A stretch of DNA of 64,000 nt, taken from assembly GCF_964204645.1 (NCBI RefSeq), contig NC_134031.1, positions 3,951,001 through 4,015,000 of the forward strand. Reading direction: 5' to 3'. Position numbers and translations under genes: made by a program. Below the pieces are notes generated by a model that saw only the letters and a list, made by a program, of their open reading frames with translations, did not search any database and was not told the DNA's origin. This DNA comes from Tubulanus polymorphus (taxonomy: Eukaryota > Nemertea > Palaeonemertea > Tubulaniformes > Tubulanidae). This document shows positions 22,301 through 34,665 of the stretch, piece by piece (position 1 is the stretch's first letter; every line of letters begins with the position of its first letter).

Positions 22301-23671
22301 GTCGGATGAAGAAATAATACTAAATCCTAGTCCAAAGAAAATAAGCCTTATACTAGGTTTTGTAAAATAAAGATTTTGGAAATGTGTGATTTTTAGAGTT
22401 AGCTTTATCCAGCTTAAAATTAATTCACATTGAAAATCCAAAACTTCAATTGTTTGAACCAATTTTCATCGGCCAACAAAAATATACAGAACGCACATAC
22501 CTGAAGTATAAGTTTGACTGCCTGACATGCTTCTTCTCTAGTTTCGGCAACAATAACCCCCTTACCGGCAGCAAGCCCACTTGCTTTTACGACTAACGCA
22601 GGATAATCAGCGCTGAAATGAAATACGTAACACTAAAATCTTTCATACCATCTTTTATTAGCCTATCCACAGGATGCATCTATAAACAAGGGTAATGTTT
22701 TTAAATGAATTCAAGGGTAATAGAAATACATGGGATAACTGGGACAAAAGCTGGGCTGAAGAACTCACCAATTTATGTGGTTGCAAGCTTCATCGGCATT
22801 AGAAAATGATTTCCAACGTGCAGTCGGAATCTTATATCTATCCATAAAATCTTTAGCAAATGCTTTGCTGGCTTCTAATCTTGCGGCTTGAACACATGGT
22901 CCAAAACAGTTAACACCTAAATAATGTCAGAAAGAAATTCAATTAGATGCAGTAATAAAACTAGAGCCAATGAGTAGATCATTGTCACTTCTAATCACTT
23001 AATCATAATCTTATTCTATTCAAAATACTCTCAAAATTATGAAAATGAAAAAAGTCAACAGAACGCCTCACCTCAATCTTAGGTTGGCCTTGAAATGATG
23101 GCAGTGAAAAAATCGAACTTACCACTTTTAAGAAGATGATCTGTAATGCCATTAGCCAATGGGTTCTCAGGACCCACGACAACAAGGTTGATGTGATTTT
23201 CCAAGCACCATGTTGATAAATTGTTGAAATCATTTGTATCAATACCTATAAAAGATGATTCTTTTCTCAGATGGATGAAGAAGATTGACCCAAAGGGTTA
23301 GAACATAGGAAATGAACAAAATTTTAACTCCAGATTGAAAGTTAGCCCACAGCCGTAGAGCTAGGCCCTAAGTTTTTAACATCCACTCAGGAATTCATGG
23401 GTACAAAGTTCATCAAACCCACCCAGGTTGGAGTTCAATGCTAGATTCCATTGCATCAATATTGTGGCATATGAAAGTGAAGAAATACTTGAATTCAAAT
23501 TACTTTAATACCCCTACGGTACTTACAGATGTTACTGATGTTATTGGAACAATTCATTGTCCCTCCATTGCCCGGAGCTACATAAACATGTACAACTCTG
23601 TTAGATTTGATAAGGTTTACAGCGAGGGCATGTTCTCGTCCACCACTTCCGATAATGAGAACCTTTGCCAT
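13306..23671 (-). CDS. GART: Trifunctional purine enzyme GARS-AIRS-GART (1008 aa)
   Basis: Eighteen exons join in phase: 23671-23527, 23245-23123, 22916-22769, 22612-22501, 22075-22007, 21458-21159, 20837-20669, 20282-20060, 17277-17067, 16828-16630, 16389-16141, 15798-15596, 15139-14983, 14807-14670, 14392-14256, 13961-13844, 13755-13616 and 13491-13306. The product is 1008 residues against about 1010 in human. Residues 1-430 are glycinamide ribonucleotide synthetase ([36 protein letters not shown]). About 431-770 are AIR synthetase ([33 protein letters not shown]). About 790-1008 are GAR formyltransferase ([26 protein letters not shown] with Asn913 and His915; [13 protein letters not shown] with the acidic loop). 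The enzyme catalyses steps 2, 3 and 5 of cytosolic de novo IMP synthesis. Intron 8, exactly between GARS and AIRS, is the largest at 2.8 kb and contains another gene. Reading past the exon 8 donor meets TGA at once. Confidence 0.97.
15354..15386. repeat. Perfect 15-bp palindrome with 3-nt loop
   Basis: The arm ATACCTAGTACCCTC (15354-15368), the loop CAA, then the exact reverse complement (15372-15386). It lies in the GART intron between exons 12 and 13. No U-run follows and no other function was seen. Confidence 0.8.
17834..17870 (-). promoter_or_regulatory. Candidate polyadenylation signals for the nested P2X7-C gene
   Basis: TTTATT on the plus strand at 17834-17839 and 17865-17870 reads AATAAA on the minus strand. 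They lie about 290-320 bases after the stop of the nested gene at 18157 and still inside GART intron 8. They could end the nested transcript before it reaches the AIRS exons. Confidence 0.4.
18157..19417 (-). CDS. P2X7-type C-terminal-domain protein nested in GART intron 8 (287 aa)
   Basis: Two exons join in phase, 19417-18987 and 18589-18157, giving 287 residues; an alternative start is the ATG at 19396. The first exon codes for an acidic Ser/Asp-rich stretch ([20 protein letters not shown]), then a Pro-containing linker. The second starts with a Cys cluster ([19 protein letters not shown]). It continues with [30 protein letters not shown] and [14 protein letters not shown], then a short end. 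This is the pattern of the P2RX7 C-terminal 'ballast' domain, which in invertebrates occurs in many stand-alone proteins without the P2X channel. Function here is unknown; zinc and guanine-nucleotide binding are described for the vertebrate domain. The gene lies wholly inside GART intron 8 on the same strand. Its single intron carries a copy of the MITE also found in GART intron 4. A transposon-borne origin or a pseudogene is possible, but no stop interrupts it. Confidence 0.7.
18790..18933. mobile_element. CATTTATT-type MITE, copy in the nested-gene intron
   Basis: Ends TTCATTTATT and AATAAATGAA are inverted. The interior shares TTGTACGCAAAATC and TCCCCTAATGC with the better kept copy at 22134-22285. 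It occupies most of the intron of the P2X7-C gene. Confidence 0.6.
20056..20059 (-). promoter_or_regulatory. In-frame TGA overlapping the GARS/AIRS exon 8 donor
   Basis: Exon 8 ends with AA at 20060 before the donor GTGAGT. If the intron is retained, or the transcript ends within it, the reading frame is AAG then TGA. This would release a GARS-only protein of 430 residues ending HHALK. Intronic polyadenylation making GARS alone is known for GART in vertebrates and flies. A minus-strand AATAAA lies at 19550-19555. Confidence 0.6.
21544..21858. mobile_element. MITE with GTTCCCACAGT inverted ends (about 315 bp)
   Basis: The left end reads GTTCCCACAGTTACAGG. The right end is the reverse complement of GTTCCCACAGTACCGGG. 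Beyond this both ends run into similar TTCCCAA-rich sequence. It lies in GART intron 5. No ORF belongs to it. Confidence 0.6.
22134..22285. mobile_element. CATTTATT-type MITE with about 22-bp TIRs
   Basis: CATTCATTTATTACGTACGC at 22134 is matched in inverted form at the right end up to 22285. The interior has C-rich runs and TGTACGCAAAATC. It lies in GART intron 4. A second, older copy lies at 18790-18933. Confidence 0.75.
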
Positions 23672-23872
23672 ATCTGCGTATATAGTACTGATTTCAGGTT
23701 AGCTGTAAAAGTAGAAATATAACTATCAAGGCTATAAGCCCTCGATGCGAAAGTAGCCAGGATCCAGTTCCGCATACGCTGTATTTGTCAATTGAGGGAA
23801 TTCTTAGTTAAGATTAGATCATTTTCTATGACTTGACTTCGAGTTAAATCTGAACACAGTGTAGTTAGTTAC

Positions 23873-24073
23873 CCAGGCCCGGTTCCACTGTGAGTTAGAG
23901 TTAACTGTGAGATAAATCAATTCATTTTTGAGGATGTATCTCGAGTCAAATTCAACTGTAGAACTGGGATCCAGTTCCATGTGAATTAGAGTTAACTCTT
24001 GACTTAACATCAGTTCATTTTCAATTACTTAACTCTGAGTCAAATCTTAACACAAAACTGTGGAACTGGGATC
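23873..24073. mobile_element. GTTCCACTGTG-family elements, two adjoining copies
   Basis: CCCGGTTCCACTGTGAGTTA at the left and GTGGAACTGGGATCC at the right are inverted ends. A similar end pair occurs in the middle near 23960-23980, so two copies of about 100 bp appear joined. Interiors repeat AGAGTTAACT and related words. A related copy is at 29621-29734. Confidence 0.55.
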
Positions 24074-24290
24074 CTAATCTTTGGTGGTAAGCACAGGGGC
24101 CTGACACAAAAAGTTTTTCACCCCAGTAGGCCTATATATAAAAACGACTTTTTATATATAGTACCTAGGATACCGGGGTCAAAAACTTTTTGTGTCAGGC
24201 CCCTGTGTTGGTGAGCTTTTATAATCGGATGGGCTTTTGCGAAAATATTCGATCGTGAAACTAAACCACAGACAGGCTACGTTGACACTG
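24061..24290. repeat. Dispersed repeat, copy 2, interrupted by a MITE
   Basis: In reverse orientation to the copy at 25370-25455, this stretch has CTTTGGTGGT, then the 24092-24207 insertion, then TTTTATAATCGGATGGGC and AAACTAAACCACAGACAGG. The other copy runs through the insertion point without a break, so the MITE landed in an older repeat. Confidence 0.6.
24092..24207. mobile_element. 116-bp snap-back MITE with near-perfect arms
   Basis: CACAGGGGCCTGACACAAAA at the left end is repeated in inverted form at the right end. The arms go on pairing through a CCCC/GGGG block to a small loop, so nearly the whole element folds back on itself. It sits inside an older dispersed repeat. Flanks TGGTAAG and TGGTGAG may be a decayed target duplication. 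Confidence 0.8.
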
Positions 24291-25129
24291 TGCGTGCTGG
24301 GGGAGACACAACAAGATTTTTTGTGGGCAATGTAGTAAAATGGATTGAAATCAATGTTTCCGTACAGCTGCCCAACCTATATCAGGTATGTAGCCTGATA
24401 TGGAAACTGCCTGAGCTAGGCAACCGGACGTCCCTCTCTCCGTCCCCTTCTCTGGAAGCAATCTCAAAAATGTTTTTAGCCTAAAAAATTGGCGGTTTTT
24501 GTTATACGTGGCTGTGGTCGTGGAACTAAACAAAGTCACTGCTGACTAAGACACTTCGTGATCGTGGCCCCCCTTTTTGGTGTCACCATTGGCTGAGCTT
24601 CTATGTTATTTACCAGTTATTCTTTAGAATGCAGGACAGGTAAATTCAAAGCTTAGCGAAAGATTTCAGATTGTCCAGAAGGCCCCGCGAGCCACCATGT
24701 CATCAATACAATTCAACGACCGCTTTATTGGACAAATTTTGCATCACTAATTCTTTAATCAAAATGAAACGAATAGGAAATTTCTATATCATTTCATACC
24801 CGTGGGCTAGGGGAGTTTTACTGCCATATCGAAAATGTGGAATAAACGCCTAACCCTGGGATTCGACACTGCGCTTAATATGGATCCATACTGAACTTTC
24901 ACCATTTTTAGAGGGCACCAGAAAATCGAAAAACCCAAGCATTTCAATATAATTCAATTATATTTTATTGATCCAAATATTGAAAGAGTACAATAAAAGG
25001 GATGAATTATTATTACAGGATCAGTGACCATTGAAAGGCTTGATACTTGATGTATGTTTCTAATATCCAGAGTTAAGTCAGTAAAATGACATTAATTAAT
25101 CAATTTCCTGGATAGAGGTGATGTACATT

Positions 25130-25307
25130 GATCTCAATCACCAGGGACTTGTCACTGGTGAATGAATAAAACCAATATCAATGACCAAAATATCTCTGTA
25201 TTATAAAAAAAAGATTTTTTTAATTATACAGGGATACTGGGGTTGGTCATTGGTACTGGTTTTATTCATTCACCAGTCAATTGTGACAACACCCTGTGAT
25301 TCTGATC
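25130..25307. mobile_element. 178-bp snap-back MITE
   Basis: Left GATCTCAATCACCAGGG and right GATCAGAATCACAGGG (inverted) are the ends. Inner arms share CTGGTGAATGAATAAAACCA and AATGACCA. The centre is an A-rich/T-rich loop. It lies downstream of the RHIM-death gene. Confidence 0.75.
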
Positions 25308-25369
25308 AATTCTGATCGATCAGAATGTACTTCTGAGCGCATACGAAGCAGATCCTTACTTATTCAGTG

Positions 25370-25455
25370 ACCTGTCTGTGGTTTAATTTCATGATTGGAT
25401 ATTCTCACAAAAGCCCATCCCATTATAAAAACCACCATAGATCAGGTAACTAACA
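25370..25455. repeat. Dispersed repeat, copy 3
   Basis: GACCTGTCTGTGGTTTAATT, then ATATTCTCACAAAAGCCCATC and TTATAAAAACCACCAT (shortened here). It is the uninterrupted reference for the copy at 24061-24290 and resembles 12890-13000. Confidence 0.5.
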
Positions 25456-25814
25456 AATCCTTTACAGATATAAAACACTCAGCTTCATTGAAGTTACTCA
25501 GTAATTTTCTTTTCAAATTTTAAGTTCACAAAAAATGTGCTAGCTTATGATATTTCATATATGTTTTAATTCTGTCAGAACACTATGGAATGAATAAATC
25601 AGCACCAGTTTCATCGAGTACTGCGCCCTTCATATATGCAACAACACTCGGCCAAGAGAGACAAACTGCTGAAACATGTCACGAGATGTCTCATCCTGCT
25701 TTACATATAATATGCTAGTTTATCCATTCATGCTTGCGAAACTACCTTCAAATCAAGGCGTTTTCCGATCATTAGAACAACATCTGTCGAAACAATATCA
25801 CATAGAAATAATTC

Positions 25815-27815
25815 TCACATTGCTTGATTTTCAATTTTGAGTTTTTTAATGATATCTGCACGGTCACACTTCCGTAGTGCTTGAGCGACCATTGAGACAG
25901 TAGCTTCTCCTCCCTCCCGTGTCTTCCTCCAAAGCAACAGCATTTGATAGGCCTGTTCTTTCGTATCACCGCGATAGTCCTCGCTGATACATTTTATATC
26001 GCTTTCATCAATTTTAAGGTAACGCCCTGAAAATGAAATTTGCTATGATTGTTAATTCAATGATTCTCACTTTCACTGAAGAAGGAGTTTTCAACGAATC
26101 GAGGAATTTTAGGGACCCTGTAATCTCGATTCGAGATTTTATACGTCGTACATAAATAAATAAATGATCCCTTAGTAAGGCCTACCTAAACGCTTCCAAT
26201 CTATTCCGATTAGACCCTGAATCGCAAGAAGATCGTCTTGTTCTACTTCCTTAAAGCAGCCTGTAAACATTAAGCGGTCAAACTTTAGAGCATATTCATC
26301 ACTTTCATATCCCAATTACGGTAGACTCCCCCTACTGTTTATCTTGGTAAACCATTAATTCAGTGGTTTTGTAAGCACATTTTTTCCTACACACTACCTT
26401 AACATGGTTTTTAATTCAGCAATTGCCTATGGTAATTGGATAAAAAAACCCTGGTCCAACTATATCAATAATTTCTCATTGCCTATATCCCAAAATTGAA
26501 GGAGTTTTAAAGTAGTTTCGAGCATTTTGCTCAAATTAAAGGAGTTTATTCAAGCACCTTTAAAAGCAATTTCTATTTAGAAGGAGATTTTAAGTAATCA
26601 AGGAGTTCAGCCGTAGGGACCCTGTTTTAGATCAATCAATACTTACAAAATATAGGGTCATCTTTCGGCAGTTTTTCCTCGGTGGATTTACATGGTCCTT
26701 TCGAATATTTGTTCGTTTTCGATTTACCCATATAGACCGTTGCAAAATTATTGTTTCCGATTTGAACATTCTTACATTTGTTGACATGAATAATTCCAGG
26801 CTTTAACGATGTGGCTGAAATAAAAACAAACAAAATAATCCAAAACCAATCCACGATTATACCCATCCTCTAAATTGCCTCCTGCCATGCTAACACCAAC
26901 ATACCCTTGCTGTAGACCCTTTATTTGTATACTAACACTACTCTTATTTTTCTGGGGGGGATTTGCTTAATACATAGACTGGTGGGCACCGAGCAGTAAC
27001 GTCTCCGCCCAAGAAATCTTCGGTGGTGTATTAGGTCAATGAAGGGTCTGTAACCAGGGTTAAGTTGGTCTTAACTGAGATTTGTGCAAAGACCTGTCTC
27101 TGCAAAAGGCAAAATAGACCAACTTAGTGAAGACCAAAATAAATGGCTAAGACCAACAATTGACTTAAGTTGGTCTTAATTTTAAGCCACGACTATGCAA
27201 CCGGGCCCAGGCTTTAAGTTGACGCAAGTTTCGGCGGACATAATCTTACCCTGGCAAGCAAGGATGGATGATACCGTATTCATAAAATGTATGAAAACAC
27301 TGCTTGAAATGGTATAAAAAGGCACCTACCTATGGCCGTATTAAGAGAAAAGTTCATATTTGTTTCTACCGAACATCCATCCTGAAACGAACATCCATCC
27401 TGAAAATAGACAGGTTTATGAAATCTTAAATTCATGAATGATTACAAAACTTATTCATATCAAGTGAAAATACGGATTTCTTCATCCAGATCCGAATCAA
27501 CTAAATATTTCGACATTAATGATTTGAGAACTAGAAAATTGCGACATTCCGAAAAGGTGTGGAATCATAAATATTACGAATAAAAAGGATCCAGTTTAAC
27601 TGCAGTTGGGCTAAGTTGACAAAAACACAAATCTATAGACATACCGTCATTCATATGGCATAGCTCACCTCAGCTGCCATAGCACAGTTTGACAGTTGAG
27701 TAAGTACCTGCTGGCTTTGATCTTTTATATCATCATCATATTCAGTCTTTGATATTTCCATGGGTCTTTCATTTGTATCATCTGCGGACTCAGAAATTGC
27801 TAATTTATCAGACAT
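25815..27815 (-). CDS. RHIM plus death-domain adaptor (223 aa), IMD/RIPK1-like
   Basis: Five exons join in phase: 27815-27669, 27399-27330, 26814-26647, 26260-26186 and 26026-25815. Residues 1-72 are acidic and low in structure. A RHIM lies at about 78-101 (IIHVNKCKNVQIGNNNFATV), whose VQIG core at 89-92 is the canonical amyloid-forming motif of RIPK1, RIPK3, ZBP1 and TRIF. A Lys-rich linker follows. A death domain fills about 131-220 (EVEQDDLLAIQGLIG, DWKRLGRYL, EQAYQMLLLWRK, VSMVAQALRKCDRADI). No kinase domain is present. The order resembles the C-terminus of RIPK1 and insect IMD, which carry a RHIM or cryptic RHIM before a death domain and signal to NF-kB or cell death in the cytosol. That role here is inferred. 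The ATG directly follows a TTACAG acceptor, so an upstream 5' UTR or coding exon must exist. Confidence 0.82.
27050..27211. repeat. Inverted-repeat element (TTAAGTTGGTCTTAA family)
   Basis: TTAAGTTGGTCTTAACTGAG near the left end and TTAAGTTGGTCTTAATTTTAAG near the right (shortened) are in inverted and partly self-complementary arrangement. GACCAACTTAG and AAGACCAACA lie between. It lies in intron 2 of the RHIM gene. Ends are approximate. Confidence 0.5.
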
Positions 27816-27893
27816 CTGTAAAAAACAGCAAACCTAATTTATTTCTTGCCTTAATAAATAAGTGGTAATGATCGGATCGAAAAAAGGCAGGTG

Positions 27894-28287
27894 ATTTTGC
27901 CAATGCAGCATTATTCCTGTTTAACACTATTTTGCCAATGGCTCGTTCTGATTGGCTAATTGACGCTGTGCATGTGGACTGAGGTGCGCGTATTAGAAAA
28001 TCCAAGGAAAGTGTGGAGTAAATTACTAGCATAATGTCTTTCCACAAGACAACCGGGCTCACTGCAATCCAGTTGTAGGTTGTTACTACATATAGCCTCA
28101 CCTTACCCTAACCCTAACCCTACCCAGACCCTTGAACCTCACCCTAACCCTAAGGTTATCCCTCGGAGACCCTGACCCTATTGAAACCCTAAACCTAAAC
28201 CCAATATAATGATTTTATTGTTATGTCGTAATTTATATAGCCATTGGCAAAATAGCGTTTACTAAAATAATGCCGCATTGGCAAAAT
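27894..28287. mobile_element. 394-bp TIR element carrying telomere-like repeats
   Basis: Inverted ends of about 50 bp both read, inwards, TTTTGCCAATGC, a CATTATT block, and CTATTTTGCCAATGG. Between them at about 28098-28203 lies an array of CCCTAA units, some degenerate (CCCTGA, CCCAGA). The element lies just upstream of the first coding exon of the RHIM gene, probably in its 5' UTR intron. Confidence 0.7.
28098..28203. repeat. Interstitial (CCCTAA)n telomere-like array
   Basis: Several perfect CCCTAA units in tandem are followed by degenerate ones over about 105 bp. CCCTAA is the complement of the common animal telomere unit TTAGGG. It lies wholly inside the inverted-repeat element at 27894-28287. 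Confidence 0.85.
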
Positions 28288-29910
28288 TGATAATATACAC
28301 ACTGTGACGACGTCAACTGAACTATCACTACCGTTCCTTTCCTTTCGGTTTTCCTACAAAAAATTAATGAATAATTTTTGAATGGAATTCATACGTTATA
28401 ATAACGTAGTTTCCAAACCAAAACTTAAATTTGAACCTACCTCTGACCTCTAAAGAACCGATGCTTAAGTAACACGATTAATTACGGCCATTAATTACAT
28501 CATTTGAGGAGAAAAGAGTGATAAGCTCTAAATTAAAAAAGAACACGGAAGTAAATAGCGAGGGGTTATTTCGTGTCCACCTGAGCCATTTGTTCAATTA
28601 AATTCAATCTTTATTGTACGTATTCTCAGTGGCCGGATTGAACACTGACAAATTGAAACTTCGGTTTACGATCGGTCTGCGATTAATTCGTCCCGGTTCC
28701 TGACGATCCGACATGATCGGGTTAAGTCGACTGAGCTAGTGGACCATCGAGTCTCCCCGTGTTCCTGTTTTGTACATGTATTTGTTTTAATCTTCTGCTT
28801 GCACAAAAACTTGGTGTAGTTTGGATCGGATTGATCGGATTGACTGATGGGCCGGGGCTTACAACAAATAGAGCGGCGCGGATATGTTGGCGCCAAGCAG
28901 GGCCAGGGGCGGATCCAGATGGGGGCACAGGGGCACGTGCGCCATTTTCCAACGGCAATTCTTTCAGGCTGAGTTTTTCCAGAGAAAGCAGCAGTCCACC
29001 GCCCAAGACGTAGCGCTATACACATCACTTGGCTTTATATCTAATCACGGAAATGGCATTAAAACGCACTGAAACTTCACAATCGGGACCCCTGTTTTGG
29101 CGGCTTTACGAGGACACAGGCACTTGCCCCTTTTTATTAGCAGCCCTTTTCACTGCCTTGTGCTTCGGCCAAAGTCTGAAAATGTAAATCCTCCTGCCAT
29201 ACTCCAGCCGACAAGAGTAAAATCTCGCAAGTGGTTGTCTATCAAACTGTGATACAGCATTGGCACTCTATACGACTCACTGGGCACTTCCGCAGTGTAA
29301 AGAAATAAATCTATTTCAACCTTTCAGCCTTTTTCGCTTGAGCAAATAAGTTACTTTCTCAAGCGTGTTTGAAAATAGACAAAAAGAGGAGATTAGTCTT
29401 ATGTAACGGCAGATTTTTACTACCGGTACGTGTATTTGATACTGGAATTTTATACCATCGACAGATATGATTACTTCCAGAAATTGCAGAAGAAATTGCC
29501 AGTGGCCAGTTTTTAGTGGCAATGGTGAAGTTAATCTCTACGTATACATTTGCTGATGTCATAGTTTAGTAAGTAGGTGTAATTCACGGTTCTTGGGTAG
29601 CTTATATGATTAGCCGGTATTCAGATTCCTGGGTGCAGTGCCACAGTTCTGAGTTAAGATATGACTCTGAGTTAACTCATTAACTAACTCAACTCACAGT
29701 TAACTCTAACTAACAACTGTGGAACTGGGATCTGGTGTTGTGGATAGTCTTCACTCAAATAGAATGTCACAAACTTGGCAAAAAAACATGTTCCACCAAA
29801 TTCTACCGCTGCTTTCCGTAGAATTATCTCAATATCTTCCGATGTCAATAACTGTTCGAATGCTACAAGAGACCAAAATAATTAAAAGCGATAAAGAATA
29901 ATTTGGCATT
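28288..29910. other. Intergenic between RHIM gene and ADH gene
   Basis: Both flanking genes run leftwards. The gap should hold the 5' exon and promoter of the RHIM gene and the 3' UTR of ADH. A GC-richer patch at about 28880-29010 contains GGGGCGGATCCAG-type words like the ends of hAT elements, without a confirmed partner. I saw no supported exon. Confidence 0.4.
29621..29734. mobile_element. GTTCCACAGT-family MITE (about 114 bp)
   Basis: GCCACAGTTCTGAGTTAAG at the left and the inverted CACAGTTGTTAGTTAGAGTT at the right form imperfect arms. The outer end AACTGGGATC matches the copies at 23873-24073. Confidence 0.55.
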
Positions 29911-32271
<2,361 letters not shown>

Positions 32272-34665
32272 TTTGTCGAATACTTCTGCGACCTCGCCGA
32301 ATAAAACGCCCCAGTGAAATACTGGTTCCGCACAATGAGAATCTCGTCGAAAAAGAACGTAATTCATGTCATGACAAATACCGAGTACGAGGTATTTTTG
32401 GTTCACATGTCAAAGGATGGGAATTAATGGCTGTGTGTACAGTGTTTTATGCTGCTCTATAAATGCTATAATAATCATATCAGTATTTATTTCGCCATGC
32501 ATACAAATTCACGTCGGTGCATCGCGACCTCGGGTTTGAGGCAAAAATTATTTATTAGGCTAACAAAAGCATTTATTTTTTGCTTATCTATGCAAAAACA
32601 TTTTTAAAAAGTTGTGTAAACAAATACTGTTATTCTTCTCAATTTTAGTGGCATGATGCTACATGTACCGCAACATATTAGTTACCTTGAATACGATATC
32701 TTCGCGAAAACAATTTAGTATTTTTTTCATGTACATGCACTACTATGTTTATAGGGTGTGCTTTGTAAGTCAATGACGACGAAGAGCCCGAGACTAATTC
32801 ACAAATTTCTAAATGCTGGATCCCATTGCGACCTTACCCCATTTCATCAATAGTCTGAAAATTTGGAAGATATGTCGACCGATGGTACAAACCGATTCGG
32901 CAGTCATCATAGTACAAATATCTGCTAGATAATGTGGAGTATATGGATTTTGATGGAAGGCGTTGTGTCACCAGAATTTGTGGTTACTAAGGTAACTAAT
33001 TGAAATTTCCATATTGAACTAAATACTTTCGATTCAAAACGTTTTTATTTATCAGTTTTTCGATGGTTAAATCCATGATTTAACGCAAAATAAATTCAAA
33101 CATTCGACGCAGCGATGCCGAAAACGTAACGGTCGGTGAATAACGATTACAATTACGATTACGATTACGATTTTATTTACACTCCAACCATTTCCATGGT
33201 ATATGGAGGAAAACTATTACACATTTATATACAAATATTTACAAAACAACATTGAAGTGGTTAAAATTTAGAGAATGAAAACGTAACGAAATATATATAC
33301 ATCAACTATTTACAATACTATATATACTATTGGAGGGATCTATATACATCTAAGCCGGTCTTAATGAATTTAGCTAAGTTGACCGTTGGGTTTTTCAGAA
33401 TATCAAGGGTATTAAAGGTATTCAAATTCAAAAAGTTTTTGCGTTGTTCGTTAAGTAAGGTACAGTCAAACAGAAAATGGGATTCGTCACCTAAAGTATT
33501 ACAAGTGGGGCATATTCTATCGGCTCTGTCTAAATGAAGGTTTGAAAATTTGTTCACAGGTAAAATACAGGACCCGACCCTAAATTCAAATAAACTAGTT
33601 CCTTAGTCATCACCAAGTTCTATTATATACTTCTCTAACCTTATATCATTTTTATATTGCCTAAAGTTAGTGTATATCGGATTAGTATTTATGGCAGAAC
33701 CGAGTTGCGTAGCAGCGCCGCGGTGCGGAATAGTACGCCGACTCCCCATTAATACAGGTACCAGATGAGTAACCCCTCGAGAAGGTTAGCATTTGAGGTT
33801 ACTTTATACAATGGCAGGTAACTTTTCTTTTGTCAACAAAGCAGCTGTAACGTCAGGTTCAATGTGCGAGATATTTGGCCTCTGATGGCTGCGGTGATGA
33901 GATGTCGGACAGTAAATAACGATGCCTGATCGCGGCCAATTTGCCCCGGCCCAAATCGTTCCCGTGTAATCGCGGATTAGATTTATAGGAAAGAAAAAGA
34001 TTAAACCCTTAGGTTATTAGATTATTAAGCGTTCTCTCTCCCTCAATCCTGTTGCTCAGTTGATCCAATTATATATAGCGGGCCACTAGAAAAGATCTGC
34101 GTACCTTGGAGTTATAATTTGACAAATAACACTTCAAAGATCAACCAAGCTTTTAACTAATTCCATGAAGGAAGTAGTAGAACACGGTGAAGATTTCTAT
34201 AGAGAGTCACAAAGAGTATCTGTATATGAACGATGGATTTTATTTCTTATAGCATTCGAACTGTGATCGACATAGGAAAGTATTAAGAATTCGGTCAGAA
34301 TATTTTACAGTATAAACGAGTTGGCGGAATTGAATTGGTCTTAAAATCCTTTTAGCACATCATTTTGTTCCATCGAATAAACTAACGTTATATTTCATGA
34401 AATATTCTTTATCTAAAAACATTTATTATAATCTCTTAATTTCGTGAATATAGAACATCGAATACGAAATACACTAAATACAGAGCCAATTATTTCAATG
34501 GATTCTCCAGATTCTAACAACTACAATATATTTTAGGCCCCATACAACAATTCAAGTAGATTTGTGACTGAACTGGCTCGTCATGAGAGATATTAACATA
34601 GCCATTGTATACGATTCTTGAAACAGAGGTCTTTGCACTTCGTAGCCGCCAGAGTTTGGCCTTCC
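32272..34665. other. Intergenic between ADH and Ras-like genes, with retroelement relic
   Basis: The gap of 2.4 kb contains the ADH promoter side (near 32272-32450), the truncated non-LTR element at 33137-33610 and the 3' UTR of the Ras-like gene. A minus-strand AATAAA for the latter lies at 34423-34428. A moderately GC-rich patch at 33690-33960 has no exon that I can support. Confidence 0.45.
33137..33610 (-). mobile_element. 5'-truncated non-LTR retrotransposon 3' end, copy 1
   Basis: A minus-strand ORF at 33557-33327 ends a reverse transcriptase protein and carries the zinc-finger-like CPTCNTLGDESHFLFDC motif seen at the C-terminus of such proteins. The 3' end, on the left here, runs into an (ATTACG)n microsatellite at about 33140-33175. 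The 5' part is missing. It shares its tail and motif with the copy at 36552-37040. Confidence 0.65.

Larger units (their letters stand above)
23672..25814. other. Intergenic: GART promoter side and RHIM-gene 3' flank, rich in MITEs
   Basis: This gap of about 2.1 kb between two leftward genes is largely made of inverted-repeat elements, listed separately at 23873-24073, 24061-24290, 24092-24207, 25130-25307 and 25370-25455. No coding exon was supported. A dense MITE cluster next to the GART 5' end may influence its promoter, but no motif shows this. Confidence 0.5.

Noticed and set aside
28666-29028. Overlapping ORFs of 84-120 codons on both strands
   Set aside because: They come from a GC-richer repeat-like patch. 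Frames conflict, there are no splice partners, and no domain is recognised.
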